64,000 nucleotides of DNA, from positions 28,847,404 through 28,911,403 of the forward strand of contig CM066916.1 in the NCBI GenBank assembly GCA_033964015.1. Direction: 5' to 3'. The notes beneath the pieces are model-generated. The model was not told the origin of the DNA. It did not search any database and was given only the letters and a program-made list of their open reading frames with translations. This document shows positions 1-13,624 of the stretch, piece by piece. The position numbers and the translations under genes are program-made. The stretch is from Scolanthus callimorphus. Lineage: Eukaryota; Cnidaria; Anthozoa; Actiniaria; Edwardsiidae. Positions within the stretch are counted from its first letter, which is position 1. Each line of letters opens with the position of its first letter.

Positions 1-440
1 AAACACACAAACACACACATGCGTGTGCACGCCCATCATGGTTTAGCGGGACCCGAATCGGAACACACACCTGGTTTAGCGGGACCGACCGGATTAGCGG
101 GACCGAAACCCGGTCCCGCTAAACCAAACTGTCTAAAACGACAGAAAACGAGGAGATACGATGTCCCCTAGCGTGTTTTAAGAGGTCCTCGTAAACCAGG
201 TTGAATGGGTTTTGTGTGTGATACACACTGGTCCCCGTAAACCACCTTGAATGGGTTTTATTGCTATTTTTCGCTATGTCAGGTAGAATTAACAATTTTA
301 GCCTTTTTGTAGCAGTTTCTAAGTAACCACGTATAGAACTCTTCAGGCACGTTTCTCGACTTCCGATACACTCTTACTAATTTTGGAGGGTTTACACACA
401 CACTTCAGGCGGTCCTCGTAAACACGGTTGAATGCGACTT
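1..440. repeat. Repeat cluster with GGTCCCGCTAAACC core
   Basis: The first 440 bases contain several copies, in both orientations, of a short core reading GGTCCCGCTAAACC or GGTCCTCGTAAACC. Copies near 40-125 lie head to head and form a small palindrome. Copies near 185, 230 and 412 are followed by TTGAATG. The same core sits inside the 76-bp satellite at 4.5-10.9 kb and in the repeats near 18.8-20.6 and 33.3-33.7 kb. The first 20 bases are an ACACAA simple repeat. No gene is visible. Confidence 0.6.
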
Positions 441-1009
441 TGAAGGTATTTTTTGCTTATTCCAAAAAACATTCATGGGACGTTCGGTACCGTTCAATAT
501 TCGCCCCCTCCCCAAGAAGAAGTCCATAGTTAACTATTAGGGAACCCTGAACAAATTCTGAAGAAATGGCTCTAGAATTTAGGTCACCCCGAGGAAATTC
601 CCTAGAGCAAATTCCAGCCTTGGGGAGAATCCCGAGTTCCTCGTGTCCCCGAAGTCACAAAAGGCAATTGAGAGATACATATGTAGTAACATTTATTTAG
701 AAAGTATGATCGAATCGACAAGTACTTAATCAGTGAACCAGCAATCAGTTTAGATGCCTCAATACCATAACATCACCGTCATTACACATAGCGAAGATAT
801 GCTCACTGCGTACGAGCACTATTATTTTCTTCAACACGAGCAATTAGACGTAAGGCGCACGGCACGGCACGTTTTTGTTTTATTTATTTTATTATTTATT
901 TATTTATTCAGCTTCGCCCGAGGCCGGGAAATCCTCACAGAGCGAGGCTCCAATTACGAGGTTCCGTTGTCAGTGTAGTAGTTAGTAAGCCCTGCACTGA
1001 GGATGGGCA

Positions 1010-1160
1010 ACTTCCGACGTCCTCGTGGTTCTTTAACGTCCCTCTGGTTCCGGATAGTGTAGTGCGTGTGAGAGACGGGACCTACGGTTTAACGTCCTTA
1101 TCCGAGAAGACGCGAAGGTCTAACCATTTGCAGATGTTGGAGCAAAGGCAGCACCTTCTC
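1010..1160 (+). repeat. Dispersed SINE-like repeat, copy 1
   Basis: The stretch contains GTCCTCGTGGTTCTTTAACG, then a GAGACGGGACCTACGGTTTA block and a segment ending in GGAGCAAAGGCAGCACC. The same blocks in the same order recur at 53725-53900, and the first block recurs at 61655-61700. No open frame is shared, so this is a dispersed repeat, probably a SINE or a DNA-element fragment. The clade is not known to me. Confidence 0.5.
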
Positions 1161-2585
1161 TAGTAAAATTACTAGGATTGGAGTGCTCCCATGAGTCTTC
1201 TCTCTCTTTTTCTGCTACGCCCGAAATATATATAGATATGGAGGAAGCATTCAAACAAAGAGAGAATACGCATAGGAATGCCACGTGATCTGAAATTGGC
1301 AAAACATTACGCCAAAGCCGAGGTAATCAATCCGCCGAGTAAATATATAGGGAATATTACATGGCCGAACGGTCCGTTTGCTGATCGCGCGCCATCTTGG
1401 AATTTTGAGGAGCGATGGCGCCCGATTAGCGAACAGACCGGATTTTCCGCGATAAAAACACCCAGTACAGACTGCAAGCAGCCTCAGCGGTCCATGTAAT
1501 GTTCTGTTTATTATACAAAACATTAATGAAATACAAATTTCTAATTTTATTTTAGTTTAAGCTTAAAAATGGAGCATGAACAAAGGCAAGTGAGATATTT
1601 TCACATGAAATAACATGTTATTTTCACGCGTGAAGATACCACGTTTTCGCGCGGGAGATCACCCGGTGTTTATATAACAATATTTTAATATTACATAGGC
1701 CACACTATCACTATAGTACCACTAGTCTTTCACGATTCCCACTAGTAAGGACATGGAATATATCGTGATCTATTTTTTGTGTACCACGTGGTGAAGATTC
1801 AGTAGGAACTCAGTAGGCAAGAAATCGTCGCGTTAATAGGAACAAGAAGGCTACCGCCCGTTGCGCCCTTCGAGGCCGATTCAGACAGTCCGAATTTCGC
1901 CTACAATCATCGTATGCCACACGCTCGCATCAGCGTACAACTCGAGTTGCAAAGTCTAAATGAGCCCTACGACTCCTCTACGACATGCGCTTACGACACG
2001 AAAAAGTTGTAGCATTTCAAAACTCTACCACTTTGTGGTCATATTTGGTAAGTGACGAAAGCGGTGACGAAAAGCGGTGTTGGTTTTCAAAATGGCGGAT
2101 GCTGCAGCATTTGTCCCCTGAAAGACGTCAACTGTAAAGGATGCTTAGACCAAAATAACCTGTCACAGCTTCTGAGCTGAAACCTGATTAGTTTACGGAG
2201 GAGTGAGCCTGTGGAGTTTGAATGCAAACACCCAGATTATTTAATAAAGTTGTTCGGCGGGATATCAGCAATCGGAAACGACGTTTTTGACAATTTTAGA
2301 TGGGCTGGATAATAGGTGAGCAATAAAGATCAGAAAAACACGGACTACATAAATCAGAGCTGTCATGTCGCATACGATGGTTGTAGGCGAAAATGGTACA
2401 GTCTAAATCGGCCCTCGAGCATCAAATCAAACGTTTTTCAACAATCATAATTAATCACAACACCGTCGCCGGCTGCACGCGCGATAAAACAAATGTTTTG
2501 TTTGCACGTGAACGTTCAAATGTTTTTGACAGGAAAACTCGAACATCTAACTACCCCACAATTTTCAAGCACGTAACTCCGTTAC
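1161..2585. other. No gene recognised
   Basis: Only short open frames on both strands, with no domain, splice pattern or clear repeat structure that I could identify. The two overlapping frames near 1250-1520 mirror each other on opposite strands and look like chance. Confidence 0.5.
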
Positions 2586-2589
2586 ACAG

Positions 2590-3205
2590 CTAAACATTTA
2601 ATGTTTTCAACTCACAAGCGGTGCCAACGCTTCGCGCATGTGCGGGTTAACGTTAAACTGTCACTCAAGACAGAAATCAACTACATTTCATGGAAAAGAT
2701 CCATCATCCAAAGGAACAGTAGCGAACAACAGTAGCGCATGCCGTTAATATTTGATTGATTTTTTAATATTTCTGATTGGCGATTTTTTGTTGTTGTTGT
2801 TGTTCAACTATGCGGTTTCGCATCCTGTGGGATGAACAATGGTTCCTGCGACGCATGAAGAAGACATAAGAAGAGCAAAGACCTGTCTACATTCTATGTC
2901 TTCTTCGTGCGTCGCAAGAGCCATTGTTCTGAAGAGCGTCTCCCCCAAGATGCATCGCACATAGTTCAACGTAAAAAAACGCCAATCGGAAATATTCCAA
3001 AAATCAATAAAATGTTAACGGGGCACGTAAAGTACATTTTTCTTTCGCTAGTATTCCCTTGGATAGTGGATCTTTTTGATGAAATGTGGTTGATTTCTGC
3101 CTTGAGTGGCACTTTAACAAGTTCAACTGTCAAAACTTCGAAGATTCACGAGTACAGAACATGCTTTTGTCGAGCGCGTAGATGGGTATATGCAAATGAC
3201 AGTAG
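2590..3205. mobile_element. Long imperfect foldback element
   Basis: The sequence from about 2590 to 2780 pairs with the reverse complement of about 2980-3140, for example around AAGATCC and the CTCAAG...CAGAAATCAAC block. A second inner palindrome (2855-2935, around TTCTTC/GAAGAAGACATA) lies in the loop. The right edge near 3150-3195 resembles the terminal repeat of the elements at 27688-28405. It is most simply a decayed foldback DNA transposon; the left edge is uncertain. Confidence 0.5.
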
Positions 3206-4545
3206 TTATAGACCTATTTGACAGGAAGGAATTTGTAAAGAAGGAATTCCATTATCCTCATCGAGTGGAAGGAATTCCATTATCCTCATCGAGTGCAAGA
3301 TCACTTGATGAGCATCTGCTCTTGGTCCATCATCAGATAATGATTCGTTGTAGGCAGGTGGGTAGTTTGCTAAAAAAAACACAAGCCATAAGTAATTCCA
3401 TAGTTTTCCGCGAAAATTATTTTAACAGATCGTAACAGAAACTATTTCTTCACAAATATAGCTTTTTAACAGAAGCTGTTTCTTCACAAATCTATAGCTT
3501 ACGCAATCAGAAAGAACATACCAATCAAAGGCATGATGTAGGCCAACTCGTGGCTTTTCCCCTTGCGAAACATCGGAAAATAACGCACTTGAACATGCGC
3601 CAAGTTTAGGTAGCTTAATTACAGTCAAATTCATAAGAAATGAGCGAAATAATTCTCTAACTTTGTTGAATAACCTTTCAACTGCTAGATAAGCACGTAT
3701 TTGGAGTATTTTTACGTGATATCGAGCGGATGGAATTGGATTGCGAAATAGTGTTTTTGATTTCTTACCAGGCTGAACGGTTTTCAAACTTGGAAATCTG
3801 TTAGCGATAGATATAAAATCTTACGTAAGAATGCTTCATTCCAAGGCTAAGTTGAAGCATAATAAAGGATCCTGTGTTCTTTCTGCAGACCATTGGCTTA
3901 GTTTTAAAAAATTTGGTTAAAACAACCGTGATATTGCCCCTTTATTCGACAGGGGGGGGGGGGGGGGGGGGACTTGAGCTTAGTTTCTAACCTCGCAGTT
4001 TATGAATGTTCTACAGGCTGAAGTTGTTCTATAGCAAAATAAAAAAAATAAATTGGGATTATAATTCGGAGGACATGTTCTTATATATTAAACTTAGCGA
4101 GAAGTGATACTTTGATCAGCACAAAAATATATGTTTTACCATCTCTGAGCATAGTAAGTAAGGCCCTTTTTACAGTTTAGACTTTAAAATGACTTCAAAG
4201 AACCCTTTAAAAACAATTCGATTTTAGCGCTTCCATTAGCCTTGCATGATAAAGATCCTTATCAAGTGTCAGGTTATAAAATAACTAATAAAGTAGCGCT
4301 TTAAAACAAACAGGTTTTTTTTGGGTAAGCTCCCCGACAAGCGACAATCTGTAGTATATATACTTTGGTGAAGGTAAAATGGTAACAGAGAAATGACCTT
4401 GACTTTTAATCCCGCAAGTGGTTAGCGGGCATCCCAAGGGATTGGACGGATGACTAGACTTTTCCAAGCTGGTTGCATCGCATTTTAAATTTCTATTCAA
4501 AATGGTTAGCACTGTCGGCAGCACACTTCAGTTATGAGAACCTAT
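3206..4545. other. No gene recognised; poly-G tract
   Basis: A 20-base G run lies at 3952-3971 and a 22-base direct duplication (GGAAGGAATTCCATTATCCT..., near 3240-3290). A 121-codon minus-strand frame at 3422-3787 has no recognisable domain and no supporting splice context, so it is not called a gene. Confidence 0.5.
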
Positions 4546-4549
4546 GCAA

Positions 4550-5462
4550 CATACAGCCTGTCTGGTTTGTGGTCCTTGTAAAGAAGTGAAAATCTGAGAC
4601 TTGAATACACAATGTAAACCTACGAAACATACAGCCTGTCTGACTTGGTGGTCCTAATTAGAGGAACTGTTGTTTTTAGACAGGCCTGCAGTCTGTCTGA
4701 TGGTTGGTCCGCCTAAACCACTTAGGCCGGCTAGGATACATACTGGAAGCTATGAAGCAAGCAGCCTGTCTAACAGATGGTCCCGCTAAACCATGTAAAA
4801 GTCAGACTAGAACATACACTGAAAGCTATGAAGCAAGCAGCATGTCTAACAGATGGTCCCGCTAAACCATGTAGAAGTCAGACTAGAATACGCACTGCAA
4901 GCTATGAAGCAAGCAGCATGTCTAACAGATGGTCCCGCTAAACCATGTAGAAGTCAGACTAGAATACGCACTGCAAGCTATGAAGCAAGCAGTATGTCTA
5001 GCAGATGGTCTCCCCAAACCAGTAAAAGTCAGACTAGGATACAAACTGGAGGCTATGAAGCTTGCAGCCTGTCTAACAGATGGTCCCGCTAAACCATGTA
5101 AAAGTCAGACTAGGATACACACTGGAAGGTATGAAGCATACTGCCTGTCAACAGACTGGAAGCTATGAAACAAGCAGCTTGTCTAACAGATGGTCCCCCT
5201 AAACCATGTAAAAGTCAGACTGGGATACATACTGGAAGCTATGAGGGAAGTAGCCTGTCTAACAGATGGTCCCGCTAAACCATGTAAAAGTAAGAGTAGG
5301 ATACAAACTGGAAGCTATGAAGCAAGCAGCCTGTCTAACAGATCGCCCCCCCAAACCATGTAAAAGTCAGACTGGCATAATACTGGAAGCTATGAGGGAA
5401 GTAGCCTGTCTAACAGATGGTCCCGGTAAACCATGAAAAGTCAGACTAGGATACAGACTGGA
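4550..5462 (+). repeat. 76-bp satellite, forward block 1
   Basis: Tandem monomers of about 76 bp contain GGTCCCGCTAAACCATG, then an AAAGTCAGACTAGGATAC block, then CTGGAAGCTATGAAGCAAGC. Copies at the left edge (4550-4750) are diverged, as is usual at the border of an array. Because 76 is not a multiple of three, the short open frames found here run through successive monomers in changing frames and are not genes. Confidence 0.9.
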
Positions 5463-6800
5463 AGCTTTTTTATCCTAGTCCAGTGTGTAGCCTTGTCTTA
5501 CTTTTACATGGTTTACCGGGACCATCTGTTAGACAGGCTACTTCCCTCATACCTTCCAGTCTGTATCCCAGTCTGACTTTTACATTGTTTAGGGGGGCCA
5601 TCTGTTAGACAGGCTGCATGCTTCATAGATTCCAGTGTGTATCCTAGTTTGACTTTTACATGGTTTAGCAGGACCATCTGTTATACAGGCTACATGCTTC
5701 ATAGCTTCCTTTGTAAATCATAGTCTGATTTTTAGATGGTTTAGCGGGACCATCTGTTACACAGGCTGCTTGCTTCATAGCTTCCAGTCTGTATCCTAGT
5801 CTGACTTTTACATGGTTTAGCGGGACCATCTGTTAGACAGGCTGCATGCTTCATAGCTTCCTTTGTATATCATAGTCTGACTTTTACATGGTTTAGCGGG
5901 ATCATCTGTTAGACAGGTTTCTTGCCTCATAGCTTCCAGTGTGTATCCTAGTCTGATTCTTACATGGTTTAGGGGGATCAGCCATCAGACAGGCTGCATG
6001 CTTCATAGCTTCCAGTCTGTCGACAGGCAGTATGCTATATACCTTCCAGTCTGTATCCTAGTCTGACTTTTACATGGTTTAGCGGGACCATCTGTTAGAC
6101 AGGCTGCATGCTTCATAGCTTTCAGTGTGTATCCTAGTCTGACTTTTACATGGTTTAGCGGGACCATCTGTTAGACAGGCTGCAAGCTTCATAGCTTCCA
6201 GTGTGTATCCTAGATTGACTTTTACATGGTTAAGCGGGACCATCTGTTACACAGGCTGTATGCTTCATAGCTTCCTTTGTATATCATAGTCTGACTTTTA
6301 CATGGTTTAGCGGGACCATCTGTTAGACAGGCTGCAAGCTTCATAGCTTCCAGTGTGTATCCTAGTTTGACTTTTAGATGGTTTAGCGGGACCATCTGTT
6401 ATTCAGGCTGTATGCTTCATAGCTTCCTTTGTATATCATAGTCTGACTTTTACATGGTTTAGCGGGACCATCTGTTAGACAGGCTGCTTGCCTCATAGCT
6501 TCCAGTGTGTATCCAAGTTTGACTTTTACATGGTTTAGCGGAACCATGTGTTAGACAGGCTGCATGCTTCATAGCTTCCAGTGTGTATCCTAGTATGACT
6601 TTTACATAGTTTAGGGGGATCAGCCATCAGACAGGCTGCATGCTTTATAGCTTCCAGTGTGTATCCTATTATGACTTTTACATAGTTTAGGGGGATCAGC
6701 CATCAGACAGGCTGCATGCTTCATAGCTTCCAGTGTGTATCCTAGTCTGACTTTTTACTTGTTTAAGGGGACCATCTGTTTGACAGGCTGCTTGCTTCAA
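5463..6800 (-). repeat. 76-bp satellite, inverted block
   Basis: The same monomers appear here in reverse complement, reading ACATGGTTTAGCGGGACCAT with CTTCATAGCTTCCAG. The switch occurs near 5463-5480, where GGAAGC runs into a short T run and then the opposite strand. The array switches back near 6797-6810. Variants include AGGGGGATCAGCCATCAGAC at three places. The block can pair with either neighbouring block. Confidence 0.9.
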
Positions 6801-9800
6801 AGCAGACTAGGATACAGACTGGAAGCTGCTTGCTTCAAAGCAGACTAGGATACAGACTGGAAGCTATGAAGCAAGCAGCCTGTGTAACAGATGGTCCCGC
6901 TAAACCATCTAAAAATCAGACTATGATTTACAAAGGAAGCTATGAAGCATGTAGCCCGTATAACAGATGGTCCTGCTAAACCATGTAAAAGTCAAACTAG
7001 GATACACACTGGAAGCTATGAAGCAAGCAGCCTGTCTAACAGATGGTCCCGCTAAACCATGTAAAAGTCAAACTAGGATACACACTGGAAGCTATGAAGC
7101 AAGCAGCCTGTGTAACAGATGGTCCCCCTAAACCATGTAAAAGTCAGACTGGGATACAACTGGAAGCTATGAAGGAAGTAGCCTGTCTAACAGATGGTCC
7201 CGCTAAACCATGTAAAAGTAAGAGTAGGATACACACTGGAAGCTATGAAGCAAGCAGCCTGTGTAACAGATGGTCCCCCTAAACCATGTAAAAGTCAGAC
7301 TGGGATACAAACTGGAAGCTATGAAGGAAGTAGCCTGTCTAACAGATGGTCCCGCTAAACCATGTAAAAGTCAAACTAGGATACACACTGGAAGCTATGA
7401 AGCAAGCAGCCTGTGTAACAGATGGTCCCGCTAAACCATGTAAAAGTCAGACTGGGATACATACTGGAAGCTATGAGGGAAGTAGCCTGTCTAACAGATG
7501 GTCCCGGTAAACCATGTAAAAGTAAGACAAGGATACATACTGGAAGCTATGAAGCAAGCAGCCTGTCTAACAGATGGTTCCGGTAAACCATGTAAAAGTA
7601 AGACAAGGATACACACTCGAAGCTATGAAGCAAGCAGCCTGTCTAACAGATGGTCCCGCTAAACCATGTAAAAGTCAAACTAGGATACACACTGGAAGCT
7701 ATGAAGCAAGCAGCCTGTGTAACAGATGGTCCCCCTAAACCATGTAAAAGTCAGACTGGGATACAAACTGGAAGCTATGAAGGAAGTAGCCTGTCTAACA
7801 GATGGTCCCGCTAAACCATGTAAAAGTAAGAGTAGGATACACACTGGAAGCTATGAAGCAAGCAGCCTGTGTAACAGATGGTCCCCCTAAACCATGTAAA
7901 AGTCAGACTGGGATACAAACTGGAAGCTATGAAGGAAGTAGCCTGTCTAACAGATGGTTCCGGTAAACCATGTAAAAGTAAGACAAGGATACACACTCGA
8001 AGCTATGAAGCAAGCAGCCTGTCTAACAGATGGTCCCGCTAAACCATGTAAAAGTCAAACTAGGATACACACTGAAAGCTGTGAAGCAAGCAGCCTGTGT
8101 AACAGATGGCCCCCCTAAACCATGTAAAAGTAAGACAAGGATACACACTCGAAGCTATGAAGCAAGCAGCCTGTCTAACAGATGGTCCCGCTAAACCATG
8201 TAAAAGTCAAACTAGGATACACACTGGAAGCTATGAAGCAAGCAGCCTGTGTAACAGATAGTCCCCCTAAACCATGTAAAAGTCAGACTGGGATACAAAC
8301 TGGAAGCTATGAAGGAAGTAGCCTGTCTAACAGATGGTCCCGCTAAACCATGTAAAAGTAAGAGTAGGATACACACTGGAAGCTATGAAGCAAGCAGCCT
8401 GTGTAACAGATGGTCCCCCTAAACCATGTAAAAGTCAGACTGGGATACAAACTGGAAGCTATGAAGGAAGTAGCCTGTCTAACAGATGGTCCCCGTAAAC
8501 CATGTAAAAGTAAGACAAGGATACACACTGGAAGCTATGAAGCAAGCAGCCTGTGTAACAGATGGTCCCGCTAAACCATGTAAAAGTCAGACTGGGATAC
8601 ATACTGGAAGCTATGAGGGAAGTAGCCTGTCTAACAGATGGTCCCGGTAAACCATGTAAAAGTAAGACAAGGATACATACTGGAAGCTATGAAGCAAGCA
8701 GCCTGTCTAACAGATGGTTCCGGTAAACCATGTAAAAGTAAGACAAGGATACACACTCGAAGCTATGAAGCAAGCAGCCTGTCTAACAGATGGTCCCGCT
8801 AAACCATGTAAAAGTCAAACTAGGATACACACTGAAAGCTATGAAGCAAGCAGCCTGTGTAACAGATGGCCCCCTAAACCATGTAAAAGTAAGACAAGGA
8901 TACACACTCGAAGCTATGAAGCAAGCAGCCTGTCTAACAGATGGTCCCGCTAAACCATGTAAAAGTCAAACTAGGATACACACTGGAAGCTATGAAGCAA
9001 GCAGCCTATGTAACAGATGGTCCCCCTAAACCATGTAAAAGTCAGACTGGGATACAAACTGGAAGCTATGAAGGAAGTAGCCTGTCTAACAGATGGTCCC
9101 GCTAAACCATGTAAAAGTAAGAGTAGGATACACACTGGAAGCTATGAAGCAAGCAGCCTGTGTAACAGATGGTCCCCCTAAACCATGTAAAAGTCAGACT
9201 GGGATACAAACTGGAAGCTATGAAGGAAGTAGCCTGTCTAACAGATGGTCCCGCTAAACCATGTAAAAGTCAAACTAGGATACACACTGGAAGCTATGAA
9301 GCAAGCAGCCTGTGTAACAGATGGTCCCGCTAAACCATGTAAAAGTCAGACTGGGATACATACTGGAAGCTATGAGGGAAGTAGCCTGTCTAACAGATGG
9401 TCCCGGTAAACCATGTAAAAGTAAGACAAGGATACATACTGGAAGCTATGAAGCAAGCAGCCTGCCTAACAGATGGTCCCGCTAAACCATGTAAAAGTCA
9501 AACTAGGATACACACTGGAAGCTATGAAGCAAGCATCCTGTGTAACAGATGGTCCCCCTAAACCATGTAAAAGTCAGACTGGGATACAAACTGGAAGCTA
9601 TAAAGTCAGACTAGGATACACACTGGAGGCTATGAAGCTTGCAGCCTGTCTACAGACTTAGAGCTATGAAGCAAGCAGCTTGTCTAACAGATGGCCCCCC
9701 TAATCCATGTAAAAGTCAGACTAGGATACACACTGGAAGGTATGAAGCATACTGCCTGTCAACAGACTGAGAGCTATGAAGCAAGCAGCTTGTCTAAAAG

Positions 9801-10900
9801 ATGGCCCTCCTAATCCATGTAAAGTCAGACTGGGATACATACTGAAAGCTATGAGGGAAGTAGCCTGTCTAACAGATGGTCCCGCTAAACCATGTAAAAG
9901 TTAGACTAGGATACAGACTGAAAGCTTTGAAGCAAGCAGCCTGTCTAGCAGATGGCCCCCTAAACCAGTAAAACGTCAGACTAGGATACACACTGGAAGC
10001 TATGAAGCATGCAGCCTGTCTGATGGCTGATCCCCCTAAACCATGTAAAAGTCATACTAGGATAGATACTACAAGCTATGAAGCATGCAGCCTGTCTAAC
10101 AGATGGTCCCCCTAAACCATGTAAAGTCATACTAGGATACATACTACAAGCTATGAACAAGTAGCCTGTCTAACAGATGGTCCAGCTAAACCATGTAAAA
10201 GTCAGACTGGAACACACACTGGAAGCTATGAAGCAAGCAGCCTGTCTGATGGCTGCTCCCTAGCTATGAACAAGTAGCCTGTCTAACAGATGGTCCCCCT
10301 AAACCATGTAAAAGTCATACTAGGATACATACTACAAGCTATGAAGCAAGCAGCCTGTCGAACAGATGGTCCAGCTAAACCATGTAAAAGTCAGACTAGA
10401 ACATACACTGAAAGCTATGAAGCAAGCAGCCTGTCTGATGGCTGCTCCCTAGCTATGAACAAGTAGCCTGTCTAACAGATGGTTCAGGTAAACCATGTAA
10501 AAGTACGACTAGGATACACACTGGAAGCTTTGAAGCAAGCAGCGTATCTAACAGATGGTCCCCATAAACCATGTAAAAGTCAGACTGGGATACATACTGG
10601 AAGCTACGAGGGAAGTAGCCTGTCTAACAGATGGTTCAGGTAAACCATGTAAAAGTACGACTAGGATACACACTGGAAGCTTTGAAGCAAGCAGCGTATC
10701 TAACAGATGGTCCCCCTAAACCATGTAAAAGTCAGACTGGGATACATACTGGAAGCTATGAGGGAAGTAGCCTGTCTAACAGATGGTCCCGCTAAACCAT
10801 GTAAAAGTAAGAGTAGGATACACACTGGAAGCTTTGAAGCAAGCAGCCTGTCTCTAACAGATGGTCCCCCCAAACCAGTAAAAGTCTAGCCTGTCTAACA
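6801..10900 (+). repeat. 76-bp satellite, forward block 2, higher-order
   Basis: More than 50 forward monomers. Monomer types (GTCCCGCT, GTCCCCCT, GTCCCGGT; GCAAGCAGCC or GGAAGTAGCC) recur in a fixed order. Segments 7811-7996 and 8343-8528 are nearly identical and lie 532 bp apart, which is seven monomers. This is higher-order repeat structure from recent unequal exchange or conversion. Near 10250-10475 a shorter rearranged unit (GGCTGCTCCCTAGCTATGAA) is itself duplicated. The right edge decays near 10870-10920. Confidence 0.9.
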
Positions 10901-11130
10901 GGGTCCGGTTGCTCGAAAGTAGTTTAGCAGTAATCCAGGATTAATTACCATGGTGACTCGATGGTTTTCTTCAGAACTAAACCTGGTTTAAATTTAATCC
11001 ACCTTTGAAAAACCCGCGCCAGATGGTCCCGATAAATTCACTGCACTAGGCGATTTGATTGAAGTCGCAGAAAAACCCAACTGCCAAAATTTTTTAACGC
11101 GCTGGGTCGCATGTTACCTGAAACAGCTGT

Positions 11131-11250
11131 AACGAAGTTTCAGGAAATTCGTTGGAAGCAAAGTGCCTATTTTAGAAAAATATGCCAAAAATACGACTAA
11201 AACTCTAAAATAGGCACTTTGCTTCCAACGAATTTTCTGAAACTTTGTTA
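11131..11250. repeat. Near-perfect 120-bp hairpin
   Basis: AACGAAGTTTCAGGAAATTC at the left and its near-exact complement at the right (ending AAACTTTGTT) flank a loop of about 25 bases. Arms are about 45 bases with few mismatches. It is most likely a small foldback element; no coding potential. Confidence 0.75.
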
Positions 11251-11329
11251 ACACTTGGTTCAACTGACTTCAATATGATTAGCGGAGTTTCGTTCAAAAA
11301 TACCAAGAACTTTTTTTTTGCGCTGGGTT

Positions 11330-13614
11330 GATCTCTCAAGGAAGGGGTCCATTGAAGCTCAGATATTATCAAAAGCATTAACGCTAATGGAGATCTGATA
11401 ATGCGTACATATTGCCAAAAGATACCTACTTACCCTATATTCTCCAAGATTGAAGTTCATAGCGACTATATTTTTAAAGTTGTAGACGAAATATTTTTTC
11501 GCGAAATGCGCTCTGACTTTCGCATGAGTCACCTTAAATATATAAAGATAACACCCCAGTCTTTCTAATGTAGGTATGTAGGCGAAGGAGGGGACTTCCA
11601 CTCCTTTCCTGTCACTGTTATCAAAAGTTAAACTTGTATGGTATGTATTCTGCCTCTTATTATATGGCAACGATAGTACGTGCGCTCTGAAGATCATGAA
11701 ATACTGGCATGACCTACTCAGAAATCTCGTAATGACCTCGCAGTTCACAACTGACAACAAAGAATACTTGACACGCATTTGTCTCTTTGTATACAAAGCT
11801 AACAAAGCTATAACCTGAATATCAGAAATGACCTGTTTACAAAAGGCAAAGCAGAGCCATAAAATTACTCTAGGCTATAAATTTGAGTCTATCCGGAGAA
11901 AATGAAAACTAGAGGGAGCCAAAATAGCAGCAAAAGGTAGAAGCTGCATATAAAGTCAAAATTTATTAGGAATTCAAGAAAGCTAAACATAATTTTAAAA
12001 AACCTCAATTTATAACCATGAAGTACCAAACTCTGACATATTTATCCACTACACTGAATTTTACATAAATTATAGCCCTGATTTATAAATCCTAAAATAT
12101 CTTCAGATCGGGCTTGTAGAATTTAGTCAAACTTCGGTTACACGTAGGCAATCAGTCAATCTCGAGGTATCGCAGATTATTTATCGAAAAAATGTCGGTA
12201 CAGCCTGAAACTGGGGTGAGAGTAAAATAGGTGTGGCCCGATTGTCACGTGATACAAGCTCCGATCTCCCCAACTTTGGTACTGACATATATTTCAGTCT
12301 ATTGGTAGTATGTGTGTTATACTGGCTGCGCAATAGAATTCAACCTATTTTTATATGAGAGGTTCAAAATTGGTTGGCATGGGTGCAAAATTACTGGGTA
12401 GATCCACCTTAAATCCATTCCTACTTGATATCCGCTTCGTACAAAAAAAAAAACAATCCTGAATATATCGTCGGCTAAAATAACCATTGCAATTTATACA
12501 GCTGTGGTAAATCAAAATAGGAATGATCCTGCCCTAAAGTATCTCAAAACACCTCTTCCAGTGCAGGTGACAAAGAAAATGTTTATTCCCTTACTGTACA
12601 ATTATGGGGTTAAGGTCGAATATGTAGAAATGATTCTGCTCCAAAGTATCACAAACACCCATATGTTGATAAAAAGGGGACTTCCACTTCCATTGTCACT
12701 GTTTATCAAACCGCTATGGTTTATGAAATAGGAATGATTCTGCCTGAAAGTATCTCTAAACACCCCAGTCCTCCTAAATGTGTGTAGAAACTGAACTCTC
12801 ACTCTCTTTCTGACACCATAATATCAAAAGGATATAACAGCTATCATGTCAGGTGGTAATTGATTCTGCCAAAAGTATCTCAAAACACCCACGCCTGGTC
12901 CTCCTAATGTACCGTAGGCAAATAGTAAGCAATCCACTCCTTTCCTGTCACTATTTGCAAAGCCTACACTGTATGCAGCTATAAATAGTTGTCAAATAAG
13001 AATGATACTGCCCAAAAGTATCTCAAAACACCCCAGTCTTCCTAATGTAGAAAAAAAAGGAACAATTTTTCTCAATACTACCGGTATCAACATTTATGTA
13101 CTAACTAATTCTCTTAAAGTGCCTATAATAACAAAATCGTTATGTGCTTATAAGAAAGTTCTTTGAAAATTGTGAAGAATGGCGTTTGTTTGATGAGATA
13201 TTTGGGTTGTTAATGCAAATTATGTAATCAATGATGTCAAAATAGCAATCATCCTGCCCCAAAATATTTCAAAACACCCCATTCTTCCTAATGCTGTTAA
13301 AAAAGGGACTTTTTACTTTAAGCGCTGTCTATACAAGCAATTTTTCCTTGACAAGGAAACTAATGACCAAGTAGATGCACCAGCAATTTTTCCTTGACAA
13401 TTTTACTGGCTTGTGTAGATGAGACAAAATTGCTAAGTTTTCCTTGACAAGTATAACTGCGAAGAGTAACGATAAAACTAATATATTCACAGTGTGAAAA
13501 TATCATATTTTGGTGTGGAGAGATAGCGGTACTTTTGGTTACCTATTTCACTGATGTTTATGTAATAATGAGGTTATATATATAGCTAGATGTATGTTAA
13601 ATAGGAATGATCCG
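11330..13614. repeat. Degenerate minisatellite, left part
   Basis: Units of roughly 100-140 bp repeat, each with AGGAATGATCCTGCC, AGTATCTCAAAACACCCC, TCCTAATGTAGG and a CTTCCACTCC block. Clear units begin near 12515, 12610, 12725, 12850, 12990 and 13240; one lies near 11545-11680. Copies are diverged and partly scrambled. The 148-codon minus frame at 11359-11805 runs through this repeat and is not called a gene. Another short hairpin lies near 13320-13450 (TTTTTCCTTGACAA three times). Confidence 0.6.
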
Positions 13615-13624
13615 GCCCAAATAG

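Noticed and set aside
3422..3787. 121-codon minus-strand frame
   Set aside because: No domain, no signal, no homologous copy in the window; chance cannot be excluded.
4853..10889. Series of 60-79 codon frames (MVPLNHVKVK...-type)
   Set aside because: They track the 76-bp satellite monomer through changing frames on both strands and are not maintained as proteins.
11359..11805. 148-codon minus-strand frame
   Set aside because: Runs through a degenerate minisatellite unit; no recognisable domain, no splice support.
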